Shown: positions 1 to 8,769 of the stretch, piece by piece | How the letters are laid out: each line of letters starts with the position of its first letter | Numbering within the stretch: the first letter of the stretch is position 1 | NCBI RefSeq assembly: GCF_001045465.1 | Contig: NZ_LFND01000005.1 | Span: 124,001-188,000, forward strand | Direction of reading: 5' to 3' | Length of the DNA stretch: 64,000 bases | From: Chryseobacterium angstadtii | GTDB taxonomy: Bacteria > Bacteroidota > Bacteroidia > Flavobacteriales > Weeksellaceae | Made by a program: the position numbers and the translations under genes | Notes under the pieces: generated by a model | What the model saw: the letters and a program-made list of their open reading frames with translations, nothing else | Told to the model about the DNA's origin: nothing | Database searches by the model: none

Positions 1-425
1 ACAGGAAGAATAATGCCGATGTAGCTGCTTACACTCATTGTGGCTGGGAATATTCCGTAGTGAAATCCAGCAACCCTAAATCTCCGGTTAAAATTGAAAT
101 CACCACAATTTTTAATGAAGACCGATCCTGGAAAGACCCCAAAAGAATAGATGATTATATTCTCCTGCACGAGCAGAAACATTTCGATATCGCTGAATTG
201 TTTGTACGGAAATTCAGAAAAGAAGTAGAGGAAAAAATCAAAACTTCCGGGGACTACGATAAAAACTTTAAAGTACTGTACCAAAAAATATCAAACGAGT
301 ATAAAAACTTTCAGATCTCCTATGACAAAATTACAGAACATGGGATGAATAAAGAAAAACAGGCAGAATACAATGCCATCATCGCTGAAGAAATAGACCA
401 CTTAAAAAGCTACAAAGCCTCTTGA
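1..425 (+). CDS. DUF922-type putative Zn-dependent protease, 5' truncated by window edge
   Basis: The reading frame is open to the left edge (the residues RKNNADVAAYTHCGWEYS precede the GTG at 60), so this is the C-terminal part of a longer protein and no start can be assigned. It carries HEQKHFDIAE, an HExxH-like motif (HEQKH) that is a hallmark of the DUF922 family of predicted secreted zinc proteases, followed by a charged alpha-helical stretch. The signal peptide expected for the family would lie outside the window. The stop overlaps the TTG start of the nuclease gene by 4 nt, so the two are translationally coupled. Catalytic activity is inferred from the motif only. Confidence 0.75.
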   Translation, partial: RKNNADVAAYTHCGWEYSVVKSSNPKSPVKIEITTIFNEDRSWKDPKRIDDYILLHEQKHFDIAELFVRKFRKEVEEKIKTSGDYDKNFKVLYQKISNEYKNFQISYDKITEHGMNKEKQAEYNAIIAEEIDHLKSYKAS

Positions 426-3115
426 AATTCCTTAACAAGATCATCCGTGAACTGCTGGACCAAAATCCGGACCTTTCGGAGTTTAACATCGTTTTGCCCG
501 GAAAACGGCCCATCGTATTTATCAGGCAGATTTTAGAAGAAAACAACTATTCCGGATTTCTTCCCAATTTTTTTACCGTAGAAGAACTGATTGACAGGAT
601 TGCAGACAAACAGCCTGTTCAGGGGATCTCTCTGTGGCTTTTTGCGTTCGAAGTCTACCGTAACTTAGGTCTTATTCCAAGAGATGATTTTTCGGACTTT
701 TTAAAGTGGTTTCCTACGCTTCAGAAAGATTGGGATGATATCCTGAAGTTTTCTGAAAGTGATGAAGCTGTTTTGCAGTATATGTTTGATGAAGAACGAA
801 TTAAAGAATGGGCTCAGGATCTTGGGGAAGATGATGATGTTCCACGTAAGAAATTTCTGAATTTCTGGCAGAATATGAATATTTTTCTTCCGGAATTGAA
901 GAAAAAGCTACAGGAAAAGAACTGGGCTACTTCCGGAATGATTCATGAAGCGGCAAAAGAAAAAATTGCTGGTTTTGCTGAAAATACTTCTGAACATTTT
1001 GTTTTTTGTGGTTTTAACGCCTTTACGCCTGTAGAGGAAAAATTGGTAAGAAGCCTATTGAGGTGGAATAAAGCGCAGTGTTTTTTTCAGGCAGACCGCT
1101 ATTATTTTGATGATGAAAAGCAGGAAGCCGGAAAATTCCTCAGAAATCACAAAACTTGGAAAGAATTTGATGACAACAGAGCTTTCCAGTGGATTGAGAA
1201 TGATTTTAACCAACCCAAAAATATAAAAGTCTATGAAGTTTCAGGCAATGTAACGCAGACTAAAGTGCTGCCTGAAATTTTCAGTGGCATTGAAAATAAA
1301 ACCTATTCCAATACAGCGGTTGTGCTGCTGGATGAAAATCTTCTTCCTGCAAGTCTGGATGTGATGTATGGAGTTGAAAACCTGAATATTACGATGGGTT
1401 TTCCTCTGAAGAATCTTTCATTTTCCAATGCGGTAAAGCAGCTTTTCTACCTTCAGAAGCAGCTGGAAAAGAACAGGTCTTCCTATTACTACAGAGATAT
1501 TTTTCCTATCCTTGAAGAGCTTCCGAAATCTGCTGAAGATGAGTTGATTATCAGTAATTTCAGAACAAAAGTAGAGGAGAGGAATATCGTTTATATTTCA
1601 AAAAAGCTTTTAGAAGAGCTTCTGAGCGATCTTTCTTATTATGATCTTCTTAAAAAAGCGGATCATACGGGCGTTTATCTGGATCAGCTGATTGATTTCT
1701 GTAAACGGATCAAATGGCTGGAAATAGATGATATCCAGTATGAAAATGTATCTCACTTTGAAACCGCATTCAGAATCATTAAAAACCAGCTTAGTCCGTA
1801 TGATTTTGTCATTAAGATGGAAACGCTTGAGATTCTGATCAATCAGCATGTGAATTCCGAAAGTATAGATTTTCAGGGAGAGCCGCTTCGGGGACTTCAG
1901 ATCATGGGGCTTCTGGAAACCCGTCTTCTGAACTTTGAAAATGTAATCATGCTTTCGGTGAACGAAGGAAAGCTTCCGTTGGGAAATTCGCAGAATACCT
2001 ATATTCCGTTTGATATCAGAAGGTATTTTGATCTTCATACTTTTCTGGAAAATGACAGTATTTATGCCTATCACTTTTACCGGCTGATTCAGGATTCTCA
2101 GAATGTGCATCTGTTGTACAATGCGCTCAGTTCGGGAGTGAATACCGGAGAAAAAAGCAGGTTTATTACCCAGATTGAAATGGAGAGTTCCCATCCGATA
2201 GAACACCTTATTATTGAGAATTCTTCCGAGCCTATTGCCTCTATGCCAATAGAAATTCCGAAGACGGAAATTGTGCAGGAAAGACTTTTGAAATGGAAAG
2301 AAAAAGTCTCAGCTTCACACCTTACCAGTTATCTGTATAATCCGATAGATTTTTATCTTTCCAAGATATTAAAGACTTCGGAAACGGATGAAATTGAAGA
2401 AGAGCTTTCCGTTAAAAACTATGGGAACCTGGTTCATTATTCACTTCAAGAAGTATATGAGATACTTAAAGGTAAAGTGTTAAAAGAAAAAGATTTACAA
2501 AATTCAATTAAAGATATAGATCAATACATTAATGTAGCCATTGAAAAGCTGAAACATCAGCCTGAATTCTATGAAAAAGGGATGAATTACATCCATAGGG
2601 CCATTGCTAAAAAGGTGATTGAAAATGTACTTACCCATGATCTTGAACTTGTAAAAAGTGGTAACAGCCTTGAGATTTTAGATATTGAAAAAAGATTTGA
2701 AAACGTAGATTTCTATCTGGATCCCAATGATAAAATTTCTTTCTTCGGATTTATAGACCGGATAGACCGCCTGAACGGGACTCTAAGAATTATTGACTAC
2801 AAAACCGCAAAGATTAAAAACCTGACGGTAAAAATTGACGAAAACAATATAGATGACTATTTCCATAACAGTGAAAGAAAGCAGGCTTTACAGCTTTGTA
2901 TCTATCATTATGTAGTGCAGAATCTCCCTGAGTTCTGGGGACTTCCTATAGAGACGGGAATCTGGAGTTTTGCAGAAGCTAAAAAAGGAGTGGTTTCCCT
3001 GCAATTCGACAAAGGAAATATTGATGACGCTATGGAATCTGTAAAAAATCTCATTCTGGAAATTCTGAATCCGGATCTCAGTTTTATTGAAAATATCAAG
3101 TCTTATTCGAATTAA
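422..3115 (+). CDS. RecB/AddB-like PD-(D/E)XK nuclease family protein
   Basis: An 897-residue cytoplasmic protein. The C-terminal quarter has the RecB-type nuclease core: an aspartate in IDRIDRL followed by IIDYKTAK, the D-x(n)-DxK signature of PD-(D/E)XK nucleases. The remainder resembles the inactivated helicase half of AddB-like proteins, including LPGKRPIVFIRQIL near the N-terminus, and no clear Walker A motif is visible. Known relatives take part in double-strand-break end resection; that role here is inferred. The start is TTG inside the stop of the preceding gene. I kept it because the conserved-looking N-terminus begins immediately after it and no ATG or GTG lies close by. A hairpin follows directly after the stop. 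Confidence 0.85.
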   Translation: MKFLNKIIRELLDQNPDLSEFNIVLPGKRPIVFIRQILEENNYSGFLPNFFTVEELIDRIADKQPVQGISLWLFAFEVYRNLGLIPRDDFSDFLKWFPTLQKDWDDILKFSESDEAVLQYMFDEERIKEWAQDLGEDDDVPRKKFLNFWQNMNIFLPELKKKLQEKNWATSGMIHEAAKEKIAGFAENTSEHFVFCGFNAFTPVEEKLVRSLLRWNKAQCFFQADRYYFDDEKQEAGKFLRNHKTWKEFDDNRAFQWIENDFNQPKNIKVYEVSGNVTQTKVLPEIFSGIENKTYSNTAVVLLDENLLPASLDVMYGVENLNITMGFPLKNLSFSNAVKQLFYLQKQLEKNRSSYYYRDIFPILEELPKSAEDELIISNFRTKVEERNIVYISKKLLEELLSDLSYYDLLKKADHTGVYLDQLIDFCKRIKWLEIDDIQYENVSHFETAFRIIKNQLSPYDFVIKMETLEILINQHVNSESIDFQGEPLRGLQIMGLLETRLLNFENVIMLSVNEGKLPLGNSQNTYIPFDIRRYFDLHTFLENDSIYAYHFYRLIQDSQNVHLLYNALSSGVNTGEKSRFITQIEMESSHPIEHLIIENSSEPIASMPIEIPKTEIVQERLLKWKEKVSASHLTSYLYNPIDFYLSKILKTSETDEIEEELSVKNYGNLVHYSLQEVYEILKGKVLKEKDLQNSIKDIDQYINVAIEKLKHQPEFYEKGMNYIHRAIAKKVIENVLTHDLELVKSGNSLEILDIEKRFENVDFYLDPNDKISFFGFIDRIDRLNGTLRIIDYKTAKIKNLTVKIDENNIDDYFHNSERKQALQLCIYHYVVQNLPEFWGLPIETGIWSFAEAKKGVVSLQFDKGNIDDAMESVKNLILEILNPDLSFIENIKSYSN

Positions 3116-3119
3116 AAAA

Positions 3120-3141
3120 TGCATCCCATTGCCGGGATGCA
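3120..3141. terminator. Hairpin between convergent genes
   Basis: An 8-bp stem (TGCATCCC/GGGATGCA) with a 6-nt loop lies 4 nt after the nuclease stop. The A-run at 3114-3119 becomes a T-run on the minus strand, so the hairpin fits best as a terminator for the minus-strand hydrolase gene, and probably works both ways. Confidence 0.6.
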
Positions 3142-3178
3142 CTCAATTTGAAATGAAGAATATACAAGTGGGCTTGTT

Positions 3179-5125
3179 TTATAATTTTACTTTTTTGTTG
3201 ACGGTTTTTCCATCAGTACCTGTCATTTGTACGATGTAAATGCCTGATTCTAAGTTTTTAGATTCAAAATTTGCTTTGTTGACTTCCTGCTGAGTAACCA
3301 ATGCTCCGGAAATGCTGTAAATACTTATGCTTTTGATACCATTGTCAGCTTTCGCAATGATCTGACGGTTTTTTGTAAATATTTCAGCTTTATTTGCCAA
3401 TGCCGGGTTTGCAACTGCCTTTTTGAACTGCAGATGGTAATAAGGAGTAGCGATTTCAAATATATTGTTTTGATTTTCAATTTCTTTGATGTCAATTCCA
3501 CCGTCTGCGGCATACTGTTCCTGTGAAATGGTTTTTAACAGGTTCTTATTTTCATCAAAAATATAGACGCTGATCAATTCTTCCTGAGGAATTTTAATTT
3601 TTAAAACGCCATTGCTTTCAGATTGAACGATCTCATTTTCAGGAACTTCAATAGGGGTGTTTTTAACATACGGAATAAGCTTTTCATTTGCCTTTTCCTG
3701 TACTTTCAGAAGATAAACCCCGTCTTTCAATGTAGTCAGACTGTTTCCTGTTGCAGATTTACTCGCTGCTTTTTCCTGATTAAAATCTGTAATTCCGACA
3801 AGCTGCATATCACCAAGATCAGGTTTCAACTGCGAAGAATACTGAGCATTCGCTTCCGGTTTATTATTTCCCTGCTGTTTTGAAGTCAGGATAGCCCATT
3901 GATTAAGAAGGCCTCCGCTTCTAAGGGTGTTGAATTTAACATTGGAAGCCAGAACGAAAGGAACAATTCCTCCCACATGGCCCAATGGTCCCCAATAGAA
4001 AGAATCCAGCTTATATTTGTTAAGATCCCACCATGCATAGTAACCGCGCTGTACATCAATGGTTTTAGAGGTATTTTCAGGCGGAATGGCCAAATCTACG
4101 GTAGAATGTCCTAAGGTCATAGGAGTTTTGTTGTACCAGTCGTAGACATCCTTCGGTTTCATGCATCGTCTGAGGTTATTATTAGGGTTGTTGGTCACAT
4201 CATTGATGAAGCTCTGTGTGAAAAGTTTTCTCCAGATGACAGGGCCCCAAAGAAGGCCTCCGTTGTCCTGAACCACATGGTAGTTGTATTTGTCAAGATA
4301 TTCGGCCGATATTACTTCCGAAATACTGTTGTTGTACGTTTTATAACCTGTATTGTTGCAGGTATGGAGCACATTGGCCAGGAAAGAGGTGAACGGATAG
4401 AAATCTTTTTCCAGAACGCCTTTGTTTAGTGTGACCCCTGAAAAATCATAAGGTCCGTCTCCCATATAGGCATATTTGAATTTCAGATTCGTGGGATTGG
4501 AAGAATTCAGGCTTTTCAGCGTTGACATTGCGGCGTGAGCACCTTGAGAATAACCTGCCAGGAAATATTCATCATAGCGTTTTATTCCCTGCTGGGCCAG
4601 TACTTTATTGGCTGCCGTTACAAAATCTATGGTAGCTCCGGCCTCGGTTGCGGAGTCTACATAAGGATGAACACCTTCTCCGCTTCCCATTCCTACATAA
4701 TCCGGTGCCATCAGGATGTAACCGTTCAGTACATAAGAAAGTTCCACAACAAATCCCGCTGTTAAGGCTCCTTTAAAATTGGAGGGAACATTTTCTCTGC
4801 TGTCCGTGGTCCCGTGGTCGGATACTACGGTGGAAAGTTTAAAATTAAGGTTAGGATACATGAGAAGTCCGGTAGCTTTTACCAGAACATTCTTCTCATT
4901 TTTAGTATAATAGGTAATCTTATAACCTTTGAGTCCTACATTGAAACCATTAAGATAGCTTACGAAATCCGGAGCATTCTGTTCGCCAAGACTGTTGGCA
5001 ATGAAATTAACGACGCCTTGCGGGGTCAGATCCAGTTTCTGCTCTGCGCTCACAAGATCTCCTGCCTGCTGGGCAAAGAAGAATGGAGCTGCTAAACCAA
5101 GTAAAAGAGTGGATAATTTTCTCAT
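3179..5125 (-). CDS. Secreted alpha/beta hydrolase (secretory-lipase-like) with T9SS sorting domain
   Basis: A 648-residue protein when started at MRKLSTLLLG (ATG at 5125). This start puts a normal signal peptide (cleavage after FFFAQ) at the N-terminus; a longer frame to 5173 only adds a hydrophobic leader without support. The nucleophile elbow is GYSQGAH (Ser193), after an oxyanion region around SDHGTTDS and APDYVGMGSGEG, in the manner of fungal-type secretory lipases and prolyl aminopeptidase-like hydrolases. The last ~65 residues (ISIYSISGALV ... SGIYIVQMTGTDGK ... KKVKL) form a type A T9SS C-terminal domain, so the enzyme should be exported and surface-attached or released. Substrate is unknown: an ester or peptide hydrolase. 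Transcribed alone, with hairpins on both sides. Confidence 0.85.
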   Translation of the reverse strand: MRKLSTLLLGLAAPFFFAQQAGDLVSAEQKLDLTPQGVVNFIANSLGEQNAPDFVSYLNGFNVGLKGYKITYYTKNEKNVLVKATGLLMYPNLNFKLSTVVSDHGTTDSRENVPSNFKGALTAGFVVELSYVLNGYILMAPDYVGMGSGEGVHPYVDSATEAGATIDFVTAANKVLAQQGIKRYDEYFLAGYSQGAHAAMSTLKSLNSSNPTNLKFKYAYMGDGPYDFSGVTLNKGVLEKDFYPFTSFLANVLHTCNNTGYKTYNNSISEVISAEYLDKYNYHVVQDNGGLLWGPVIWRKLFTQSFINDVTNNPNNNLRRCMKPKDVYDWYNKTPMTLGHSTVDLAIPPENTSKTIDVQRGYYAWWDLNKYKLDSFYWGPLGHVGGIVPFVLASNVKFNTLRSGGLLNQWAILTSKQQGNNKPEANAQYSSQLKPDLGDMQLVGITDFNQEKAASKSATGNSLTTLKDGVYLLKVQEKANEKLIPYVKNTPIEVPENEIVQSESNGVLKIKIPQEELISVYIFDENKNLLKTISQEQYAADGGIDIKEIENQNNIFEIATPYYHLQFKKAVANPALANKAEIFTKNRQIIAKADNGIKSISIYSISGALVTQQEVNKANFESKNLESGIYIVQMTGTDGKTVNKKVKL

Positions 5126-5237
5126 ATCAATATTTTTTAATGTGATTAAATTAATTATTTTTAATAAAATCATTATAATATTAATATATCAATAACTATT
5201 CATTGAATATAAATTCCCAGTAAAGTGAGTAAAATAA

Positions 5238-5263
5238 GGAGTCCGGCCATTCGGCCGGACTCC
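5238..5263 (-). terminator. Long-stem GC-rich terminator after glutaryl-CoA dehydrogenase-like gene
   Basis: A perfect 11-bp stem (GGAGTCCGGCC and its complement) with a 4-nt loop. On the minus strand it is followed by TTATTTT, giving an intrinsic terminator for the gene ending at 5288. Stem composition is far richer in GC than its surroundings. Confidence 0.85.
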
Positions 5264-5287
5264 TCTCCAGTATATTTTGTCTTTTAT

Positions 5288-6466
5288 TTAGAAAGCGTTG
5301 ATTCCTGTAATATCTAAACCTGTGATCAGCAAATGAACATCATGTGTTCCTTCGTACGTAATTACAGATTCAAGGTTGGCTGCATGTCTCATCATTGGGA
5401 ACTCACCCATGATTCCCATACCGCCAAGTATTTGTCTTGATTCTCTTGCAATGTCAATAGCCATTTTCACGTTGTTACGTTTAGCCATAGAGATTTGTGC
5501 AGGACTTGCTTTGTGGTCATTTTTAAGATTTCCTAACTGAAGACAAAGCAATTGTGCTTTAGTGATTTCCGTTAAGAATTCAGCCAGTTTTTTCTGCTGA
5601 AGCTGGTAAGAACCGATAGGCTTTCCGAACTGTTTTCTTTCTTTGGAATACTGAACAGCTGTACAGTAGCAGTCGATAGCAGCACCTATTACACCCCAGG
5701 AAATTCCGTATCTAGCTGAATTCAGACAAGATAGAGGTCCTTTCAGACCGGTAACTCCAGGAAGCAGGTTTTCTTTAGGAACTTTTACATCATTGAAAAC
5801 AAGTTCTCCTGTTTTTGATGCTCTTAAGCTCCATTTGTTATGAGTTTCAGGGGTTGTGAAACCTTCCATTCCTCTTTCAACAATCAGTCCCTGTATTTTT
5901 CCTTCTTCATTTTTTGCCCATACTACAGCAATATCGCATACAGGAGAGTTGGTAATCCACATTTTGGCTCCGTTCAGAAGATAATGGTCACCCATATCTT
6001 TGAAATAGGTTTCCATAGAGCTTGGATCAGATCCGTGATTAGGCTCCGTAAGTCCGAAAGAACCGATCATTTCTCCGGCAGCAAGCTGAGGAAGATATTT
6101 TTTCTTCTGCTCTTCAGAACCGAATTCATTGATAGGGAACATCACAAGCGAGCTCTGTACCGAAGCAGCAGAACGTACCGCAGAATCTCCTCTTTCCAAT
6201 TCCTGCATAATAAGACCGTAAGAAATCTGATCTAACCCTGAACCCCCATATTCAACCGGGATATACGGACCTAAAGCTCCGATTTTTCCCAATTCTTTCA
6301 TCAAGCCCGGAAGATCGGTATGATTTTGCGCGGCCTGGTCAATCTGCGGCATTACAAAACTTTCCACCCAATCTCTTACCGATTGACGGATCAGTTTGTG
6401 TTCTTCAGTAAGTAAAGCATCAATTCCGTAGTAGTCTGGAATGCTTGTAAGAGGATAATATGACAT
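5288..6466 (-). CDS. gcdH: Acyl-CoA dehydrogenase, glutaryl-CoA dehydrogenase type
   Basis: A 392-residue flavoenzyme of the usual length for the family. Glutaryl-CoA dehydrogenase features are visible: SVQSSLVM in the N-terminal half, LTEPNHGSDPSSMET in the FAD/substrate region, KMWITNSP, RKQFGKPIGSYQL, and TYEGTHDVH near the end, where Glu372 is the expected catalytic base. The enzyme would oxidise and decarboxylate glutaryl-CoA to crotonyl-CoA during lysine/tryptophan breakdown, passing electrons to ETF. Monocistronic on the minus strand, with a strong terminator behind it. Another short-chain acyl-CoA substrate cannot be excluded from sequence alone. Confidence 0.9.
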   Translation of the reverse strand: MSYYPLTSIPDYYGIDALLTEEHKLIRQSVRDWVESFVMPQIDQAAQNHTDLPGLMKELGKIGALGPYIPVEYGGSGLDQISYGLIMQELERGDSAVRSAASVQSSLVMFPINEFGSEEQKKKYLPQLAAGEMIGSFGLTEPNHGSDPSSMETYFKDMGDHYLLNGAKMWITNSPVCDIAVVWAKNEEGKIQGLIVERGMEGFTTPETHNKWSLRASKTGELVFNDVKVPKENLLPGVTGLKGPLSCLNSARYGISWGVIGAAIDCYCTAVQYSKERKQFGKPIGSYQLQQKKLAEFLTEITKAQLLCLQLGNLKNDHKASPAQISMAKRNNVKMAIDIARESRQILGGMGIMGEFPMMRHAANLESVITYEGTHDVHLLITGLDITGINAF

Positions 6467-6594
6467 GATTTTTTGATTTGTCTAAAAGTAATACTTTTCG
6501 GGTGGTTTGAAAAATTTTTTTGAAAATCTTTGTACCCTTTGATTCTCAGTGAGATAAATCCGGACTGGTGAAATATCAGTCAGGATAAAGTCTC

Positions 6595-7383
6595 CTAAGA
6601 TTCTTCGTCATTAGAGATAGGATACTGATGGACTGCATTGTGCACCTTGCTTTTGAACTTATACAGATACGGAGCTTTGTTTGCGGATCCGTCATAAAGT
6701 TTTTCCAGCCTGTCCAGAATATTTAAGCTTAATATTTTACGCTGAAAATTATTTCTTCTGAACTTCTGTCCTAAAATAGTTTCATACAGCGACTGAAGAT
6801 CTTTCATCGTAAATTTCTCAGGAAGCAGATTGCTGGCTGCCACTTCTGTGTTGATGTTCATACGCAGGTATTCCAGACCGGTTTCTATCACCCTGTCATG
6901 ATCAAAAGCCATTTTCGGAAGTTTATTCACCTCAAACCATTCACAGCTTTCATTGAAAGCATCCGGAAAAGTATTGGCAATAGAAAAATCAATAAGGCTG
7001 CAATAGCCGACAGTAATGAATCTCTGAAAAATCCAGTGATCTTTGGGAACTTCAATTCCTTTGTTATTGAGAAGAATCTGATGTACGTTATTTTCAGTAC
7101 GGTCTATCCTTCCGAAAGTATGGAACTGCTTTAAGAAAAGATCCTGAAGATGAGTTCTTTCATACAGCACTCTGGCAGCAGCTTCGCGAAGATCTTCATC
7201 ATTGAAAACAAAACCGCCGGGAAGCGACCATAAATCCAGATCGTGGTATTTTAAAAGCAAAACCTTCAATATGTTGTTGTGAAAACCAAATATGGTGCAG
7301 TCAACAGATACATGTGCTACAAAATCTTTTGTATCAATAAGTTCCTGAAGGGTTTCTTTATTTTTGGTGTCTTTGATTTTCAT
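6595..7383 (-). CDS. Nudix-fold transcriptional regulator (NrtR/AraR-like)
   Basis: A 262-residue protein with an N-terminal Nudix fold (residues ~20-160) and a C-terminal winged-helix part (EKFTMKDLQSLYETIL, RRNNFQRKIL). The Nudix box begins normally (GGFVFNDEDLREAAAR) but continues VLYERTHL where REUxEExGU is needed, so metal-binding glutamates and the glycine are lost. The domain is probably a ligand sensor and not a hydrolase, as known for NrtR and Bacteroides AraR. It lies 24 nt downstream of the MFS gene and is divergent from susC, which makes it the likely local regulator of the glucan locus. The ligand could be a sugar or sugar phosphate; this is inference. Confidence 0.82.
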   Translation of the reverse strand: MKIKDTKNKETLQELIDTKDFVAHVSVDCTIFGFHNNILKVLLLKYHDLDLWSLPGGFVFNDEDLREAAARVLYERTHLQDLFLKQFHTFGRIDRTENNVHQILLNNKGIEVPKDHWIFQRFITVGYCSLIDFSIANTFPDAFNESCEWFEVNKLPKMAFDHDRVIETGLEYLRMNINTEVAASNLLPEKFTMKDLQSLYETILGQKFRRNNFQRKILSLNILDRLEKLYDGSANKAPYLYKFKSKVHNAVHQYPISNDEES

Positions 7384-7406
7384 GGGAGTAAAAATAAAAT
7401 TATTTT

Positions 7407-8594
7407 CTATAATTTCTTCCCTGCAAGCTTAAAATATATCAAACTTACCGTAAAAAGCACAGAAACAGCAAGTAATATGTAAAGCGGATAATAGTTTAGT
7501 AGTTGTTTTCCAAACAGGACAGACATGATGATAGAACTCACAGAGCTGCCAAGAGAAGAAAAAATAACAATCAGGGAAGTAAACAGGTTAATTTTCTCTT
7601 TATCCACCTTAGCAATCATCTTAGAATTGATAACAGGGTAGAGCGGCGACAAAAAAAGCCCGATCACAGGAAACAGAAATACAATAATCCCGGAATTCAC
7701 AGAATCAAAATACTGCACCCCTAAAATAATAAGCAGAACAGTAATAATTAAAGAAATACACAAAATATAATATTTCGATAAGGAAAACCGGTGAATCACA
7801 TTGGCAGTAACCGTTCTTCCTGCGTAAGAAAAGAGGGCAAGGAAAGAAGTAGCCTGCAAAGCAAAAAAAGAATTGACATTCATGTGATTTTTATAAAAGG
7901 AGGGAAGCCACGAATTGAATCCCTGTTCTACAAAAACAATAAAGAAAATAACGGCAAGGAATGTCAGGGTTGCCGGCTTGGCAAAAACAGAAAGCTCAGA
8001 AAAAAGACTTGTGCCTTCTGCTTTTTTGGCTTCCGAGATATTCAGCTTTGAAAATAGAAATATGGTCACCGCACAAAGAATAGATATAGACAGAAATCCG
8101 AATTTCCAAAACTCTGAATATGGGCTGGAGATCAGCCACCCAAAACCTGTATTCACTACGAAAATTCCTATCATAAATGAAGCTTCCACACTGTTCATCA
8201 TCTTCGCAAGAGACTTTTCATCTGAAATATTGTTCCGGATAATTCCAAATACACAGATTTTTCCAACGGCAAAACACGTCCCGATAATGGCAAACCAAAC
8301 CTTATAAAACCAGAAATCTTCTACAAAAGGCAGCAGGCACGAACAGATTCCCACAATTACAAGGGCAGATATCAAAGCCTTTTTAGTGCCTGTTTTACTG
8401 ATAAAATTCACTGCAAAAAGCGAAATAAATGCAATGGGAAGGTCCTTAAATGATTCCAAAAAGCCTAACTTCTCGTAAGTGATTTTTGCCTCAGAAAGCT
8501 GGAGGATCACAATACCCATACAGTTTAAGACCATTGAAAAAATAAGAAAGGTCAGTTTTAAGGGAAGTGAGATCCGGGAAAGCTTAGCAGTCAT
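7407..8594 (-). CDS. MFS sugar permease (FucP/GlcP-like)
   Basis: A 395-residue hydrophobic protein with about 12 predicted membrane segments, the length and layout of sugar:proton symporters of the FucP branch of the major facilitator superfamily. It begins the minus-strand MFS-regulator operon, divergent from susC across a 175-bp control region. By position it would carry the monosaccharide (glucose, if the locus degrades glucan) from periplasm to cytoplasm. No family-specific substrate motif could be identified by eye, so the sugar is inferred from context only. Confidence 0.8.
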   Translation of the reverse strand: MTAKLSRISLPLKLTFLIFSMVLNCMGIVILQLSEAKITYEKLGFLESFKDLPIAFISLFAVNFISKTGTKKALISALVIVGICSCLLPFVEDFWFYKVWFAIIGTCFAVGKICVFGIIRNNISDEKSLAKMMNSVEASFMIGIFVVNTGFGWLISSPYSEFWKFGFLSISILCAVTIFLFSKLNISEAKKAEGTSLFSELSVFAKPATLTFLAVIFFIVFVEQGFNSWLPSFYKNHMNVNSFFALQATSFLALFSYAGRTVTANVIHRFSLSKYYILCISLIITVLLIILGVQYFDSVNSGIIVFLFPVIGLFLSPLYPVINSKMIAKVDKEKINLFTSLIVIFSSLGSSVSSIIMSVLFGKQLLNYYPLYILLAVSVLFTVSLIYFKLAGKKL

Positions 8595-8738
8595 TTTGGG
8601 GATTTTTTTATTGTTTTTTTTGAGTTATTTTATGAATTATGACGCGAATATAGGGCTTTAAATGCCCAAAAATAAACGAAAAATTAAAATATTTATGAAT
8701 ACAATGTTAATTAATTAAAAAAAAATATATTTTTATTG

Positions 8739-8751
8739 TCTCAATTTGAGA
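8739..8751. promoter_or_regulatory. Candidate operator palindrome upstream of susC
   Basis: A perfect inverted repeat TCTCAA-T-TTGAGA lies 18 nt before the susC start, in the divergent control region shared with the MFS/Nudix-regulator operon. Nudix-type regulators bind short palindromes in front of the catabolic genes they control, so this is a plausible binding site. The assignment rests on position and symmetry only; no second copy was found in the divergent region. Confidence 0.3.
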
Positions 8752-8769
8752 ATTAAAAACTAACTGTAT

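Noticed and set aside
1610..2206. 198-residue open frame on the minus strand inside the nuclease gene
   Set aside because: Fully antisense to a well-supported gene, without conserved motif or promoter; a shadow frame.
5126..5173. Upstream extension of the lipase-like gene
   Set aside because: Adds a second hydrophobic stretch before a standard signal peptide starting at MRKLSTLLLG; the inner ATG is preferred.
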